The notes beneath the pieces are model-generated. The model did no database searches. It was not told the origin of the DNA and saw only the letters and a program-made list of their open reading frames with translations. This document shows positions 36,044-46,586 of a DNA stretch of 64,000 nucleotides, in pieces. The stretch is from [Mycobacterium] zoologicum (GTDB lineage Bacteria > Actinomycetota > Actinomycetes > Mycobacteriales > Mycobacteriaceae). A program made the translations under genes and the position numbers. The stretch's first letter is position 1, and each line of letters starts with the position of its first letter. The stretch spans positions 1,225,152 to 1,289,151 of the forward strand of contig NZ_CP083985.1 of NCBI RefSeq assembly GCF_020172665.1, written 5' to 3'.

Positions 36044-37189
36044 ATGGCTGAGGCCGTCATCGTAGAAGCGGTACGTTCGCCGATCGGCAAGCGCAACGGC
36101 GGACTGTCCGGGGTGCACCCGGCGGAACTGTCCGCGCAGGTGCTCAACGGGCTGGTGACGCGGGCCGGGGTGGACCCCGCCCTGGTCGACGACGTGATCT
36201 GGGGTTGCGTCATGCAGGCCGGCGAGCAGGCGCTGGACATCGGGCGCACCGCCTTGCTGACCGCGGGCTGGCCGGAGAGCGTGCCCGGCGTGACGGTGGA
36301 TCGCCAATGCGGATCCAGCCAGCAGTCGGTGCACTTCGCGGCCGCCGGTGTGGTCGCCGGGCACTACGACGTCGTCGTCGCCGGGGGCGTCGAGTCGATG
36401 TCACGCACCCCGATGGGCGCGTCGCTGGCCAACGGCGGGCACCCCTACCCGGAGGCGTTCCGGGCGCGTTACAGCCAGACCCCCAACCAGGGCACCGGTG
36501 CGGAGATGATGGCCGACATGTGGGGCTTGAGCCGCACCGCGCTGGATGAGTTCGCCCTGGCGTCGCACGAGAAGGCGGCTGCCGCACAGGATTCCGGAGC
36601 GTTCGACGACGAGATCGTCGGAATCAAGGATGCCGAAGGCAACACCGTGGCGGCCGACGAGGGTATTCGGCGCGGCACCACGCTGGAGAAGATGGGCCAG
36701 CTCAAGCCCGCTTTCAAAGAAGACGGCGTGATTCATGCCGGTAACTCCAGCCAGATCTCCGACGGCTCGGCGGCGCTGCTGTTCATGTCGGCGGCCAAGG
36801 CGCGGGAGCTGGGCTGTACGCCGCTGGCTCGGGTGCACACCGCGACGCTGGCCGGCGCCGACCCGGTGATGATGCTGTCCGCACCGATCCCGGCCACGCA
36901 GAAGGCATTGCAGCGCTCCGGCCTCAGCGTCGACGACATCGGGGTGTTCGAGGTCAACGAGGCCTTCGCCCCGGTGCCGATGGCCTGGCTGGCCGACATC
37001 GGTGCCGACCCGAAGAAACTCAACCCCAACGGCGGGGCGATCGCGCTGGGCCACCCGCTGGGCGGTTCCGGCGCCCGCATCATGACCACCATGCTGTATC
37101 ACATGCGCGCCAACGGGATTCGCTACGGCCTGCAGACCATGTGCGAGGGTGGCGGCCAGGCCAACGCCACCATCCTGGAACTGCTGTGA
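36044..37189 (+). CDS. thiolase (acetyl-CoA acyltransferase)
   Basis: A 381-residue type II-like thiolase, expected to cleave a 3-ketoacyl-CoA with CoA in the last step of beta-oxidation. Nucleophile Cys89 is in VDRQCGSSQQ, the His motif is GHPLGGSGARI near residue 340, and the second Cys is in CEGGGQANA near residue 368. ATG 36044 has AAGGAGA at good spacing; the open frame 18 codons upstream lacks a site. The enoyl-CoA hydratase start overlaps the stop codon (GTGA), so they are cotranscribed. Confidence 0.93.
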   Translation: MAEAVIVEAVRSPIGKRNGGLSGVHPAELSAQVLNGLVTRAGVDPALVDDVIWGCVMQAGEQALDIGRTALLTAGWPESVPGVTVDRQCGSSQQSVHFAAAGVVAGHYDVVVAGGVESMSRTPMGASLANGGHPYPEAFRARYSQTPNQGTGAEMMADMWGLSRTALDEFALASHEKAAAAQDSGAFDDEIVGIKDAEGNTVAADEGIRRGTTLEKMGQLKPAFKEDGVIHAGNSSQISDGSAALLFMSAAKARELGCTPLARVHTATLAGADPVMMLSAPIPATQKALQRSGLSVDDIGVFEVNEAFAPVPMAWLADIGADPKKLNPNGGAIALGHPLGGSGARIMTTMLYHMRANGIRYGLQTMCEGGGQANATILELL

Positions 37190-37974
37190 GCCAGGCCGTC
37201 GTCCTGGTGGAACGCCGCGGCAACGTCGCGCTGATCACGATCAACCGGCCTGAGGCGCGCAACGCCGTCAACGGCGCGGTCAGTACCGGCATCGGTGACG
37301 CACTCGCGCAGGCCCAGAACGACGACGACGTGCGCGCGGTGGTGATCACCGGGTCCGGGGACAAATCGTTCTGCGCCGGAGCCGATCTCAAGGCCGTTGC
37401 CAACCGCGAGAACATCTACCACCCCGACCATCCGGAGTGGGGGTTCGCCGGCTACGTGCAGCACTTCATCGACAAGCCGACCATCGCCGCGGTCAACGGC
37501 ACTGCGCTCGGCGGCGGTACCGAGATCGCCTTGGCCAGCGACCTCGTGGTCGCCGAGCAGCGGGCCCAGTTCGGTCTCCCGGAGGTCAAGCGCGGCCTGA
37601 TCGCCGGGGCCGGCGGGGTGTTCCGCATCGTCGACCAGCTGCCGCGCAAGGTCGCCCTGGAACTGCTCTACACCGGGGACCCGATCTCGGCCGATGACGC
37701 CGCCCGCTGGGGACTGGTCAACCGGGTGGTCCCGGACGGCTCCGTGCTGGATGCCGCGCTGGAGCTGGCGGCCAGCATCACCGGCAACGCGCCGCTGTCG
37801 GTGCGCGCCAGCAAGCGCATCGCCTACGGCGTCGACGACGGCGTCATCACCGGCGAGGTGGCGGACTGGGCCCGCAGCGGCCGGGAGTTCGCCACGCTGC
37901 TCCGCTCCGAGGACTCCAGGGAAGGCCCGCGGGCGTTCGCCGAGAAGCGGGCACCGGTGTGGAAGGCGCGGTGA
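37186..37974 (+). CDS. enoyl-CoA hydratase/isomerase family protein
   Basis: A 262-residue crotonase-fold protein. Segments are ITINRPEARNAVNG, the oxyanion hole region CAGADLKAV near residue 65, AVNGTALGGGTEIALASD near residue 105, and FGLPEVKRGLIAGAGG with a Glu in the usual position near residue 131. GTG 37186 overlaps the thiolase stop by 4 bp; the open frame upstream belongs to thiolase DNA. It would supply the hydration step before dehydrogenation and thiolysis. Confidence 0.92.
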   Translation: MSQAVVLVERRGNVALITINRPEARNAVNGAVSTGIGDALAQAQNDDDVRAVVITGSGDKSFCAGADLKAVANRENIYHPDHPEWGFAGYVQHFIDKPTIAAVNGTALGGGTEIALASDLVVAEQRAQFGLPEVKRGLIAGAGGVFRIVDQLPRKVALELLYTGDPISADDAARWGLVNRVVPDGSVLDAALELAASITGNAPLSVRASKRIAYGVDDGVITGEVADWARSGREFATLLRSEDSREGPRAFAEKRAPVWKAR

Positions 37975-38498
37975 GCCGGGTGCCCCAACCGCTGATCATC
38001 GCGATTGCCGGCCACACGCCGCAGGTGCACGCCGAGGCCTGGGTGGCGCCGAACGCCACCCTGATCGGCCAGGTCAGCCTGGCCGCCGGGGCCAGCGTCT
38101 GGTACTCGGCGACGCTGCGTGCCGAGGTGGAACCGATCGAGATCGGTGCCGGCTCCAACATTCAAGACGGTGTGACGGTCCACGTGGACAAGGACTTTCC
38201 GGCCCGGGTCGGGGCCCGGGTCAGTGTGGGGCACAACGCGGTGCTGCACGGCTGCACCGTCGGCGACGACTGCCTGATCGGCATGGGTGCGATCGTCCTC
38301 AACGGAGCCGTGGTGGGCGAAGGGTCCCTGGTCGCTGCCGGCGCGGTGATCCCGCAGGGCATGGTGGTGCCGCCCCGGTCGCTGGTGGCGGGGGTGCCGG
38401 GCAAGGTGCGGCGCGAGCTCAGCGAGGCCGAAGTCGCCAACAACCGGTTCAACGCCGAGGGGTATCGCGTGCTGACCGAAGTCCATCGGGCGAACTGA
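37971..38498 (+). CDS. gamma-carbonic-anhydrase-like hexapeptide-repeat protein
   Basis: A 175-residue left-handed beta-helix protein of the gamma-carbonic anhydrase/PaaY group. Hexapeptide turns run from about residue 25 to 135. Metal-ligand-type His residues are in VTVHVDKD and SVGHNAVLHGCTVGDD. GTG 37971 overlaps the preceding stop by 4 bp. PaaY-type relatives are thioesterases in phenylacetate catabolism, so a CoA-ester role here is plausible; carbonic anhydrase activity is the other option. Confidence 0.83.
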   Translation: MSRVPQPLIIAIAGHTPQVHAEAWVAPNATLIGQVSLAAGASVWYSATLRAEVEPIEIGAGSNIQDGVTVHVDKDFPARVGARVSVGHNAVLHGCTVGDDCLIGMGAIVLNGAVVGEGSLVAAGAVIPQGMVVPPRSLVAGVPGKVRRELSEAEVANNRFNAEGYRVLTEVHRAN

Positions 38499-38543
38499 CG
38501 CATTCGGGCCACCGACTGGGCTTGGGCCGCTACGTTTTAGGTC

Positions 38544-39263
38544 ATGACCCAGATCAGTCCGGCCCGCCCCGGCCTGCTTCGCGAGTTCACCGACATCTTC
38601 ACCAAGGTCTCCGCGCCCTACCACGAGCCGCGGGCCGTGGTGCGGCGTCGGCGCATCGTCGTCGCGGTGGTGGTGGTGCTCGGTGCGGCGGTGCTGGCAT
38701 TCATGCACACCAAGAACCCTGGTGACGCCGCGTTCTACTGGCTCTCGCTGGCACTGGCCGCGATCTGGTCGGTGGGGGCGGCGGTGGCCGGGCCACTGCA
38801 CCTGGGTGCGGTGCGTTTCCGGGGGCGCAACGAACGGCCGGTGTTCACCGGAACCGGCGTCGGCCTGGCGTTGGGCGCAGTGTTCCTGCTGGGCGGGCTG
38901 GCGGTGCAGCAGATCCCGTCACTGGCCGCCGACGTGACCGCCATCCTGGACTACACCGGTCAGGTGTCGTGGCGGCTGGTGGTGCTGATCGCGATCGTCA
39001 ATGCGGTCGCTGAGGAGATGTTCTTCCGCGGTGCGCTGTTCAGTGCGTTCGGCCGCCGCTACCCGCTGGTGTTGTCGACACTGCTCTACGTCGCGGCGAT
39101 GATGGCGGCCGGCAACCTGATGATCGGTGTCGCCGCGCTGGTGCTGGGCACGGTCTGCGCGGTCGAGCGCCGGGCCACCGGCGGGGTGTTGGCGCCGGTG
39201 CTGACGCACCTGGTGTGGGGGCTGGTGATGGTGCTCGCGCTGCCCGCGGTCTTCGGCAGGTAA
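38544..39263 (+). CDS. CPBP-family intramembrane metalloprotease
   Basis: A 239-residue membrane protein with about six helices. It carries the CPBP/Abi signature [15 protein letters not shown] (Glu-Glu-x3-Arg) near residue 160 and the second motif [10 protein letters not shown] near the C-terminus. CPBP proteins include type II CAAX prenyl endopeptidases. A 45-bp gap separates it from the upstream operon and the convergent enoyl-CoA hydratase follows across a hairpin region. The substrate is unknown. Confidence 0.85.
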   Translation: MTQISPARPGLLREFTDIFTKVSAPYHEPRAVVRRRRIVVAVVVVLGAAVLAFMHTKNPGDAAFYWLSLALAAIWSVGAAVAGPLHLGAVRFRGRNERPVFTGTGVGLALGAVFLLGGLAVQQIPSLAADVTAILDYTGQVSWRLVVLIAIVNAVAEEMFFRGALFSAFGRRYPLVLSTLLYVAAMMAAGNLMIGVAALVLGTVCAVERRATGGVLAPVLTHLVWGLVMVLALPAVFGR

Positions 39264-39288
39264 TCACTGCCTTCGCCTCTGCCGTGAA

Positions 39289-39339
39289 CGTGCACAAACG
39301 TCCGCCCTGTCCAGGCGTTTTGCCGGACATTTGTGCACG
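39289..39339. terminator. 16-bp inverted repeat between convergent genes
   Basis: CGTGCACAAACGTCCG (39289-39304) and CGGACATTTGTGCACG (39324-39339) are complementary except for one pair, with a 19-nt loop. The position between two convergent genes suggests a bidirectional terminator. Confidence 0.55.
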
Positions 39340-39345
39340 CTCGCG

Positions 39346-39400
39346 CAGAAGGGGGAGAAGCAGAAGGGGGAGAAGCAGAAGGGGCAGAAGGGGGAGGGGT
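39346..39400. repeat. short purine-rich tandem repeat (15-bp unit)
   Basis: CAGAAGGGGGAGAAG occurs twice in direct succession (39346-39360, 39361-39375), then a degenerate third copy leads into GGGGCAGAAGGGGGAGGGG. It ends at the stop codon of the minus-strand gene. Repeat number may vary between strains. Confidence 0.75.
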
Positions 39401-40209
39401 CAGGAGTCGGTGAATTTCGGGGCGCGCTTGTCCTGAAACGCGCGGGTGCCCTCCCGAAAGTCGTGGGAGCTCAACAGAATCGACTGCCCGACGAACTCGC
39501 GGTCCAGTGCCGAGTCCAACTCGGCCAGCGTCGCGGAGTTGATCGCGTGCTTGGTCTTGGCGAAGGCGACCGCCGGCCCGGCCAGCAAGCCGGCCAGCAC
39601 CTTGTCCACCTCGGCCTCGAACTCCTCGGCCGGGTAGACGGCGCTGATCAGCCCGGCTTCCAGCGCGTCGGCGGCGGGCAGTCGCTCGGCCAGCAGCGCC
39701 ATCCGCATGGCGCGGGCCCGGCCGATCGCCGCGGCCACCAATGCCGAGGCGCCGCCATCGGGCATCAGCCCGATCTTGGTGAACGCCAACATGAAAAACG
39801 CCTTGTCCGAGGCCAGCACCAGGTCGCACGCCAGCGCCAGCGACACCCCGACACCGGCGGCCGGGCCCTGCACCACGGCCACCACCGGACGTGGCAGCGC
39901 CACGATCGCCCGGATCGCACGATTGGCCTCGACGATGATCTCCGTCGGCACCCCGTCGCCGGCGTCGTCGGCGCTGATACCCGCTCCCGAGCTGAAGCCG
40001 CGCCCGGCGCCGCCGAGGCGCACCGCGCGCACCCTGGGATCGAGGGCGGCGCCCTCCATGGCGTCGGCGATGCCGGCCAACACTCCGGTGGTCACCGAGT
40101 TGAGGCTGTCGGGGCGGTCGATGGTCACCGAGAGCACGCCGTCGGCCAGGGAGACGGACAAGCCGTCCACCGGAGCCAGGGTGTCGATGCCGGAGTCGAT
40201 TGCGGTCAT
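39400..40209 (-). CDS. enoyl-CoA hydratase/isomerase family protein (EchA10-like)
   Basis: A 269-residue crotonase-fold protein: [30 protein letters not shown] near residue 75, [20 protein letters not shown] near residue 105 and [16 protein letters not shown] near residue 136. The position next to mcr on the opposite strand matches echA10 in M. tuberculosis, from memory. ATG 40209 was chosen; the open frame runs much further upstream only as antisense to mcr. Its stop lies at the end of the purine-rich tandem repeat. Confidence 0.88.
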   Translation of the reverse strand: MTAIDSGIDTLAPVDGLSVSLADGVLSVTIDRPDSLNSVTTGVLAGIADAMEGAALDPRVRAVRLGGAGRGFSSGAGISADDAGDGVPTEIIVEANRAIRAIVALPRPVVAVVQGPAAGVGVSLALACDLVLASDKAFFMLAFTKIGLMPDGGASALVAAAIGRARAMRMALLAERLPAADALEAGLISAVYPAEEFEAEVDKVLAGLLAGPAVAFAKTKHAINSATLAELDSALDREFVGQSILLSSHDFREGTRAFQDKRAPKFTDS

Positions 40210-40260
40210 AGCCCTCACCTTAGGATGCAGATCACATCCGGTTACGACGAGGAGGCACAC

Positions 40261-41346
40261 ATGGCGGGTCCACTGGCGGGGTTGCGGGTCATCGAGTTGG
40301 CCGGGATCGGTCCGGGGCCGCACGCGGCGATGATCCTCGGCGACCTGGGCGCGGAAGTCGTGCGCGTCGACCGTCCGCCGAAATTCGGTGGCGGAGCACC
40401 GGCGGACACCATGCTGCGCAACCGGCGTTCGGTGACCGCCGACCTGAAGTCGCCGGAGGGCCGCGACCTGGTACTCAAGCTCGTCGCCAAGGCCGATGTG
40501 CTCATCGAGGGCTTCCGGCCGGGTGTCACCGAGCGGCTCGGGCTGGGCCCGGAGGACTGCGCGAAGGTCAACGACAGGCTGGTCTACGGCCGCATGACCG
40601 GCTGGGGCCAGACCGGGCCGCGTGCGCTGCAGGCCGGCCACGACATCAACTACATCTCGCTCAACGGCACCCTGCACGCGATCGGCCGCAAGGGCGAGCG
40701 CCCGGTGCCGCCGCTGAACCTGGCCGGCGACTTCGGGGGTGGATCGATGTTCCTGCTGGTCGGCATCCTGTCGGCGCTGTGGGAGCGGCAGACCTCCGGC
40801 AAGGGGCAGGTGATCGACGCCGCCATGGTCGACGGCGCCAGCATGCTCGGGGCGATGATGTGGAGTTTCCGCGCCCAGGGCCTGTGGAGTGACGAGCGCG
40901 GGGTGAACATGCTCGACACCGGCGCGCCCTACTACGACACCTACGAGTGTTCCGACGGCCGCTACGTCTCGGTCGGCTCGATCGAGCCGCAGTTCTTCGC
41001 CGAACTGCTGGCCAAGCTGGGCCTGGACCCGGCCGAGGTACCCGCCCAGAACGACAAGAGCCGCTGGCCGGAGTTGCGCGAGGTGTTCACCAAGGCGTTC
41101 GCCGCCCACGACCGCGACCACTGGGCGACGGTGTTCGCCACCTCGGATGCCTGCGTGGCGCCGGTGCTGGCGTTCAACGAGGTGCAGACCGATTCGCACG
41201 TCGCCGAACGCGACACCTTCTACGACGTCGACGGATCTCTGCAGCCCATGCCGGCGCCGCGGTTCTCCCGCAGTGTTCCCGACGTTCCGACTCCGCCGTC
41301 GGTATTGGGGGCCGACAACGAGGCGATCCTGGCGGACTGGGTATAG
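40261..41346 (+). CDS. mcr: alpha-methylacyl-CoA racemase (CaiB/BaiF family)
   Basis: A 361-residue class III CoA-transferase-fold protein, the length of mycobacterial Mcr. It interconverts 2R and 2S methyl-branched acyl-CoAs, needed to degrade methyl-branched and sterol side chains. It begins [20 protein letters not shown] and has [20 protein letters not shown] near residue 80. The catalytic-type Asp is in [13 protein letters not shown], and [20 protein letters not shown] follows near residue 155. ATG 40261 has GACGAGG upstream. The neighbours match the mcr region of M. tuberculosis. Confidence 0.92.
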   Translation: MAGPLAGLRVIELAGIGPGPHAAMILGDLGAEVVRVDRPPKFGGGAPADTMLRNRRSVTADLKSPEGRDLVLKLVAKADVLIEGFRPGVTERLGLGPEDCAKVNDRLVYGRMTGWGQTGPRALQAGHDINYISLNGTLHAIGRKGERPVPPLNLAGDFGGGSMFLLVGILSALWERQTSGKGQVIDAAMVDGASMLGAMMWSFRAQGLWSDERGVNMLDTGAPYYDTYECSDGRYVSVGSIEPQFFAELLAKLGLDPAEVPAQNDKSRWPELREVFTKAFAAHDRDHWATVFATSDACVAPVLAFNEVQTDSHVAERDTFYDVDGSLQPMPAPRFSRSVPDVPTPPSVLGADNEAILADWV

Positions 41347-41350
41347 TCCC

Positions 41351-41370
41351 GACCAACCAGGTGGTTGGTC
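41351..41370. promoter_or_regulatory. 20-bp inverted repeat operator GACCAACCAGGTGGTTGGTC
   Basis: The arms GACCAACCA and TGGTTGGTC are perfect 9-bp complements around a GG centre. The site begins 4 bp after the mcr stop and ends 17 bp before the GTG of the next gene. It has the form of a TetR operator; the regulator is not adjacent. Confidence 0.75.
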
Positions 41371-41387
41371 GACGAGAGGGGTACGCG

Positions 41388-43152
<1,765 letters not shown>

Positions 43153-43156
43153 CCGG

Positions 43157-43597
43157 TCACAGCGCCGCGGCTGCCGAGCGAGAAATCCGGTCCCGCCGGG
43201 CGGTGACCACGCGTCGCGTCACGCCGACGATCGGCACCAGCAGCGCCAGCACCGGCATCGCGAACAGCAGCGCGCTGCCACCGGCATAGCTGCCGGCGAC
43301 GATGACGAGTCCCCACACCAGGCTCGCCACGGCGGAACAGGCCACGAATGCGGCGAAGGGCCTGTGGGCGGCACCCAGTCGTGCAGGCACAAAACCCCGT
43401 GTCGGGGGAATCCAGCGTTGCACGAACAGCGCGCCCATCATGCCCCGACGTGGGGCAGCGGCGGCTTTACGGGTGATCCGCTTCGCGCGCCTGGCCAGGC
43501 GTGTTCGCGGCAATCTCGGGCCGAACCGCCTGCCGGCTGCGTAGCTCAGCGCGTCGCCGAGCACCGCCGCAGCGATCGTGACGATCACCAGCGCCAC
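43157..43597 (-). pseudogene. 5'-truncated DedA/VTT-family membrane protein
   Basis: The readable product starts near VALVIVTIAAAVLGDALSYA and continues GRRFGPRLPRTR to an Ala-rich tail, matching the middle and end of DedA-type proteins (about 200 residues). The N-terminal third, with the conserved Glu/Pro re-entrant motif, is absent. A GTG at 43597 could start 146 residues. Upstream of it the sequence belongs to a TetR remnant on the other strand. The gene was probably cut by a deletion. Confidence 0.6.
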
Positions 43598-43611
43598 GAC
43601 AGTCTCTCGGC

Positions 43612-43842
43612 CACGATATTCCCGGCCGCGAGCTTGCCGCGATCGAGGCAGCGCAGGCCACCGGTCACGTCGACGCGCATTGGAAGCCACTGGACCTGTT
43701 GGTGATGCTGTTCGGTATCGGCACCGCCTGGGCGGACTGGCCCCATCAAGACGTCCTCGACGACGCCGATGTCGCCGCACATCGCGCCGCGGCCGTCGAA
43801 GCCGCCGCGCGGATCATCGCGCCGCGTCAGGGCATGCCGTGA
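43612..43842 (+). pseudogene. C-terminal remnant of a TetR-family regulator
   Basis: The plus-strand frame from 43612 to the TGA at 43840-43842 reads HDIPGRELAAIEAAQATGHV, DAHWKPLDLLVMLFGIGTAW, ADWPHQDVLDDADV and AAHRAAAVEAAARII, the typical C-terminal helices of an actinobacterial TetR protein. No HTH part and no proper start precede it. It abuts the truncated DedA gene on the other strand, so one deletion seems to have removed both 5' ends. Confidence 0.6.
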
Positions 43843-43860
43843 CGCTGGCCCCGCGGTTGC

Positions 43861-44463
43861 TCAGTGCGGCGGCAGCGCCGGCAGGTCGGTGCTGCAGATC
43901 TGTTGGGCCTCAACGGATTCGATTCCCATCGCGCGCAGAATGAGTTCGGCCGCGGACGAGCCGGCCTCGCGCCAGGTCTGATGTCCTTCCAGCACCATCC
44001 ACATCGCGCTGACAGTGGTGCCCACGATGAGGGAGGCGACGCTGTCGATGCTGGTGGCGCCGAGGTCGTATCGGCCGCCGGCGATTCCGGCGTCGATGTC
44101 ATTCATGGCGGGCCCGGTCATCAGCGAGCGCAGCGTTTCCTGGTTGAGGCCGAATTTCACCGCGAAGCGGCCCATAGCGGGGTCGTCGTGGCTGTAGCGA
44201 ATCCATAGTCGTACGCCGGTGGCCAAGCGGGCGGCTGGGTCATCGATGCCGGTGAAGGCGTGCGACACCCGTCGATGTAGATCGTCGGAGAGGTCGGCCA
44301 CCACGCGGTGAAACAGGGTGTCGACCGAGCCGATATTGCGGTAAAGGGTGCCGCGGGCGACCTGCGCCTGCTGGGCCAGCTCGCTGATGGTGACCTGGGT
44401 GGTCCCTTTCTCCACGAAGAGGCGTACTGCGGCGGCGTTGATCCGCTGCTCGGTCGACGTCAC
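43861..44463 (-). CDS. TetR-family transcriptional regulator
   Basis: A 200-residue TetR protein with its HTH at about residues 25-50 (TISELAQQAQVARGTLYRNI) and a helical ligand domain ending TDLPALPPH. The start codon is GTG 44463. It is divergent from the aromatic meta-cleavage operon at 44518, with paired inverted repeats in the 54-bp gap. It should repress that operon and itself until an aromatic ligand binds. Confidence 0.9.
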   Translation of the reverse strand: MTSTEQRINAAAVRLFVEKGTTQVTISELAQQAQVARGTLYRNIGSVDTLFHRVVADLSDDLHRRVSHAFTGIDDPAARLATGVRLWIRYSHDDPAMGRFAVKFGLNQETLRSLMTGPAMNDIDAGIAGGRYDLGATSIDSVASLIVGTTVSAMWMVLEGHQTWREAGSSAAELILRAMGIESVEAQQICSTDLPALPPH

Positions 44464-44474
44464 GGTATTGATTA

Positions 44475-44509
44475 AACACTATTGATCTAAATTGAACAAT
44501 AGTGTTCAA
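44475..44509. promoter_or_regulatory. TetR operators between divergent genes
   Basis: AACACTATTG (44475-44484) and CAATAGTGTT (44497-44506) are exact inverted repeats, and TTGAACA-ATAG-TGTTCAA (44492-44509) is a second overlapping one. The last base is 8 bp before the GTG of the 44518 gene, which has no ribosome site, so a leaderless transcript is likely and the operator would cover its promoter. Confidence 0.75.
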
Positions 44510-44517
44510 TAGCTACC

Positions 44518-45636
44518 GTGACGACCGCCCACGGGGACCTGCACAGTGACCGGGGTGCCCGCAATGGCGAGCACTGCGGTCGCTCGCGCAATCCGGCCAT
44601 CAAGGTCGCCGACCTGGCGTGGCTGGAATTCGCCAAGCCCGACCTGGCCCGGGCCGAATTGTTCGCGCACGCCTTCGGTTTCGCCACCGCGCTGCGCACC
44701 GACACCGAGTTGCAGCTGCGCGGCACCGATCCCGGCGCGCCGTGCGTGATCATCCGCCGCGGCGGCACCCGGTTCACCGGCATGGCCTTCACCGCGGCCG
44801 AGGACGCCGACCTGCTGCGGCTGGCCGACGCGGCCGGTTCGCGGGTACGCCCGCTCCCGGAGAGCATCGGCGGATCGGCAGTCGACCTCGTCGACCCCGG
44901 CGGCCTGCCGGTGCGCGTGGTGTCGGGCACCCATCCGCTGGCGCCGCTGCCCGCCCAGTCGCCACACGTCCTCAACGTCGGCCACGGCATCGACCGGGCC
45001 AACGCCACCCAACGCCCGCCGCGCGTGCCCGCCTCGGTGCAGCGGCTCGGTCATGTCGTTTTGCAGTCCGCCAAATACCGTGCCGCACTGGACTGGTACC
45101 TCGACACCCTGGGGATGATCGTCAGCGACTTCCAATACTTCGCCGGCCAACGCCAACGCGGGCCGACGATGAGCTTCATCCGCTGCGACCGCGGCGCCAC
45201 CCCCAGCGATCACCATACCCTGGCGATGGCGCTCGGGCCCGTCAACCGCTACGTGCACTCGGCCTATCAAGTCTGCGACCTCGATGCGCTGGCCGCCGGC
45301 GGGGAGTACCTCAAAGACGGTGGCTATCAACGCTCCTGGGGGATCGGCCGCCACATCCAGGGCAGCCAGATCTTCGACTACTGGCGCGACCCCGACGGTT
45401 TCCTGGTCGAACACTTCACCGACGGCGACATGTTCGACAACACCGTCGCCCCCGGCTGGGCGCCGTTCACCGCCTCCGGCCTGGCGCAGTGGGGGCCGCC
45501 GGCCACCGCCGACTTCCTCGGCACCAGCCCACGGCAGCTGCGAACCGAAGCCATGGCGCTGGTGAACGGGCTTCGCGGCGACAACGACTTCGACCTCCAT
45601 CGCCTTGTCGGCCTGCTGAAAGTAGCGAGATCATGA
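44518..45636 (+). CDS. VOC-family extradiol ring-cleavage dioxygenase
   Basis: A 372-residue two-module VOC protein of the type I extradiol dioxygenase class, which opens catechols next to the hydroxyls using Fe(II). Likely metal ligands in the C-terminal module are the His of LGHVVLQS (about 180), the His of RYVHSAYQVCD (about 243) and the Glu of FLVEHFTDG (about 300). The N-terminal module is degenerate. The start is GTG 44518, directly after the operators. Its stop overlaps the FAH-family gene by 4 bp, so it heads a three-gene operon. Confidence 0.85.
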   Translation: MTTAHGDLHSDRGARNGEHCGRSRNPAIKVADLAWLEFAKPDLARAELFAHAFGFATALRTDTELQLRGTDPGAPCVIIRRGGTRFTGMAFTAAEDADLLRLADAAGSRVRPLPESIGGSAVDLVDPGGLPVRVVSGTHPLAPLPAQSPHVLNVGHGIDRANATQRPPRVPASVQRLGHVVLQSAKYRAALDWYLDTLGMIVSDFQYFAGQRQRGPTMSFIRCDRGATPSDHHTLAMALGPVNRYVHSAYQVCDLDALAAGGEYLKDGGYQRSWGIGRHIQGSQIFDYWRDPDGFLVEHFTDGDMFDNTVAPGWAPFTASGLAQWGPPATADFLGTSPRQLRTEAMALVNGLRGDNDFDLHRLVGLLKVARS

Positions 45637-46586
45637 CCACCGCAATCCTGCGCACCGCCGACGGATGGTGGGTGCGGACACCGACCGGCGCGGCCAAGAT
45701 CGACACCAACGCCACCAGCACCGGAGAGCTGCTGGCGGATCGCGCCGCCATCGACGCCGCCGACGCGTCCGACCCGGTGCCGGTCGACACCCTGACATTG
45801 CTGTCCCCGGTGAGCAGACCGTGCCGGGTGATCGCCCAGATGACCAACTTCGCCTCGCACGTCAAGGATTCCGGCATGAACCCCGCCACCATCCCGTTGA
45901 CGTTCTTCCGAAAGTCCTCGGCGTCGATCACCGGGCCGTTCGGCGACATCGTCAAACCCGGCCATGTCCGATTCCTGGACTACGAGGTCGAGATCGGTCT
46001 GGTTATCGGCCGCGACGTCCCGGTCGGTACGACGATCACCGAGGCGAACCTGTCGGAGGTCATCGCCGGTGTCGTGGTGACCAACGACGTGTCTGCCCGC
46101 GACGTCCAGTTACCGCAAACGCAGTTCTACGAAGCCAAGTCCTACCCGAGTTTCACCCCGGTCGGGCCGGCGCTGGTGCTGCTCGACGCCGACGAACTAC
46201 GCAGGTTCGCCGAGCTGCGGCTGCGGTTGCGGGTGAACGGCGCTGTGCGCCAGGACATGCTGGTGGGCGGCGACATGATCTACCCGCCGCTGCAGGCCCT
46301 GCAGTCGTTGACCCGCTTCCAGGATCTGTCGGCCGGAGATCTGGTCATGACCGGCACCCCGGCCGGCACCGCACTGAGCGCGCCGCCCAAGCCGATCGAG
46401 ATCATCGGCTCGTTGCTGCCGCCGGACCTGAAGTGGAAGGCGTTCTTCAAACGCCAAGCGGGCAACACCAAATACCTGCGCGACGGTGACGTGGTGGAGG
46501 CCGTGATCGCCACCGACGACGGGGCTATCGATCTCGGTACCCAACGCAACATCGTGCGCTACTCGCAACCGGGAGGAGCCCCATGA
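45633..46586 (+). CDS. fumarylacetoacetate hydrolase family protein
   Basis: A 317-residue FAH-family protein. The C-terminal FAH domain has the metal ligands in DYEVEIGLVIGRDV (Glu-x-Glu, near residues 110-120) and VVTNDVSARDVQ near residue 150, and the end has LVMTGTPAGTA near residue 240. In meta-cleavage pathways such enzymes act as hydratases, decarboxylases or hydrolases on the ring-opened acid. ATG 45633 overlaps the dioxygenase stop and its own stop overlaps the next gene by 4 bp. Confidence 0.88.
   Translation: MTTAILRTADGWWVRTPTGAAKIDTNATSTGELLADRAAIDAADASDPVPVDTLTLLSPVSRPCRVIAQMTNFASHVKDSGMNPATIPLTFFRKSSASITGPFGDIVKPGHVRFLDYEVEIGLVIGRDVPVGTTITEANLSEVIAGVVVTNDVSARDVQLPQTQFYEAKSYPSFTPVGPALVLLDADELRRFAELRLRLRVNGAVRQDMLVGGDMIYPPLQALQSLTRFQDLSAGDLVMTGTPAGTALSAPPKPIEIIGSLLPPDLKWKAFFKRQAGNTKYLRDGDVVEAVIATDDGAIDLGTQRNIVRYSQPGGAP

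Noticed and set aside
39400..41199. A single 599-residue minus-strand protein
   Set aside because: Only the part from ATG 40209 is an enoyl-CoA hydratase; the rest reads antisense to mcr.
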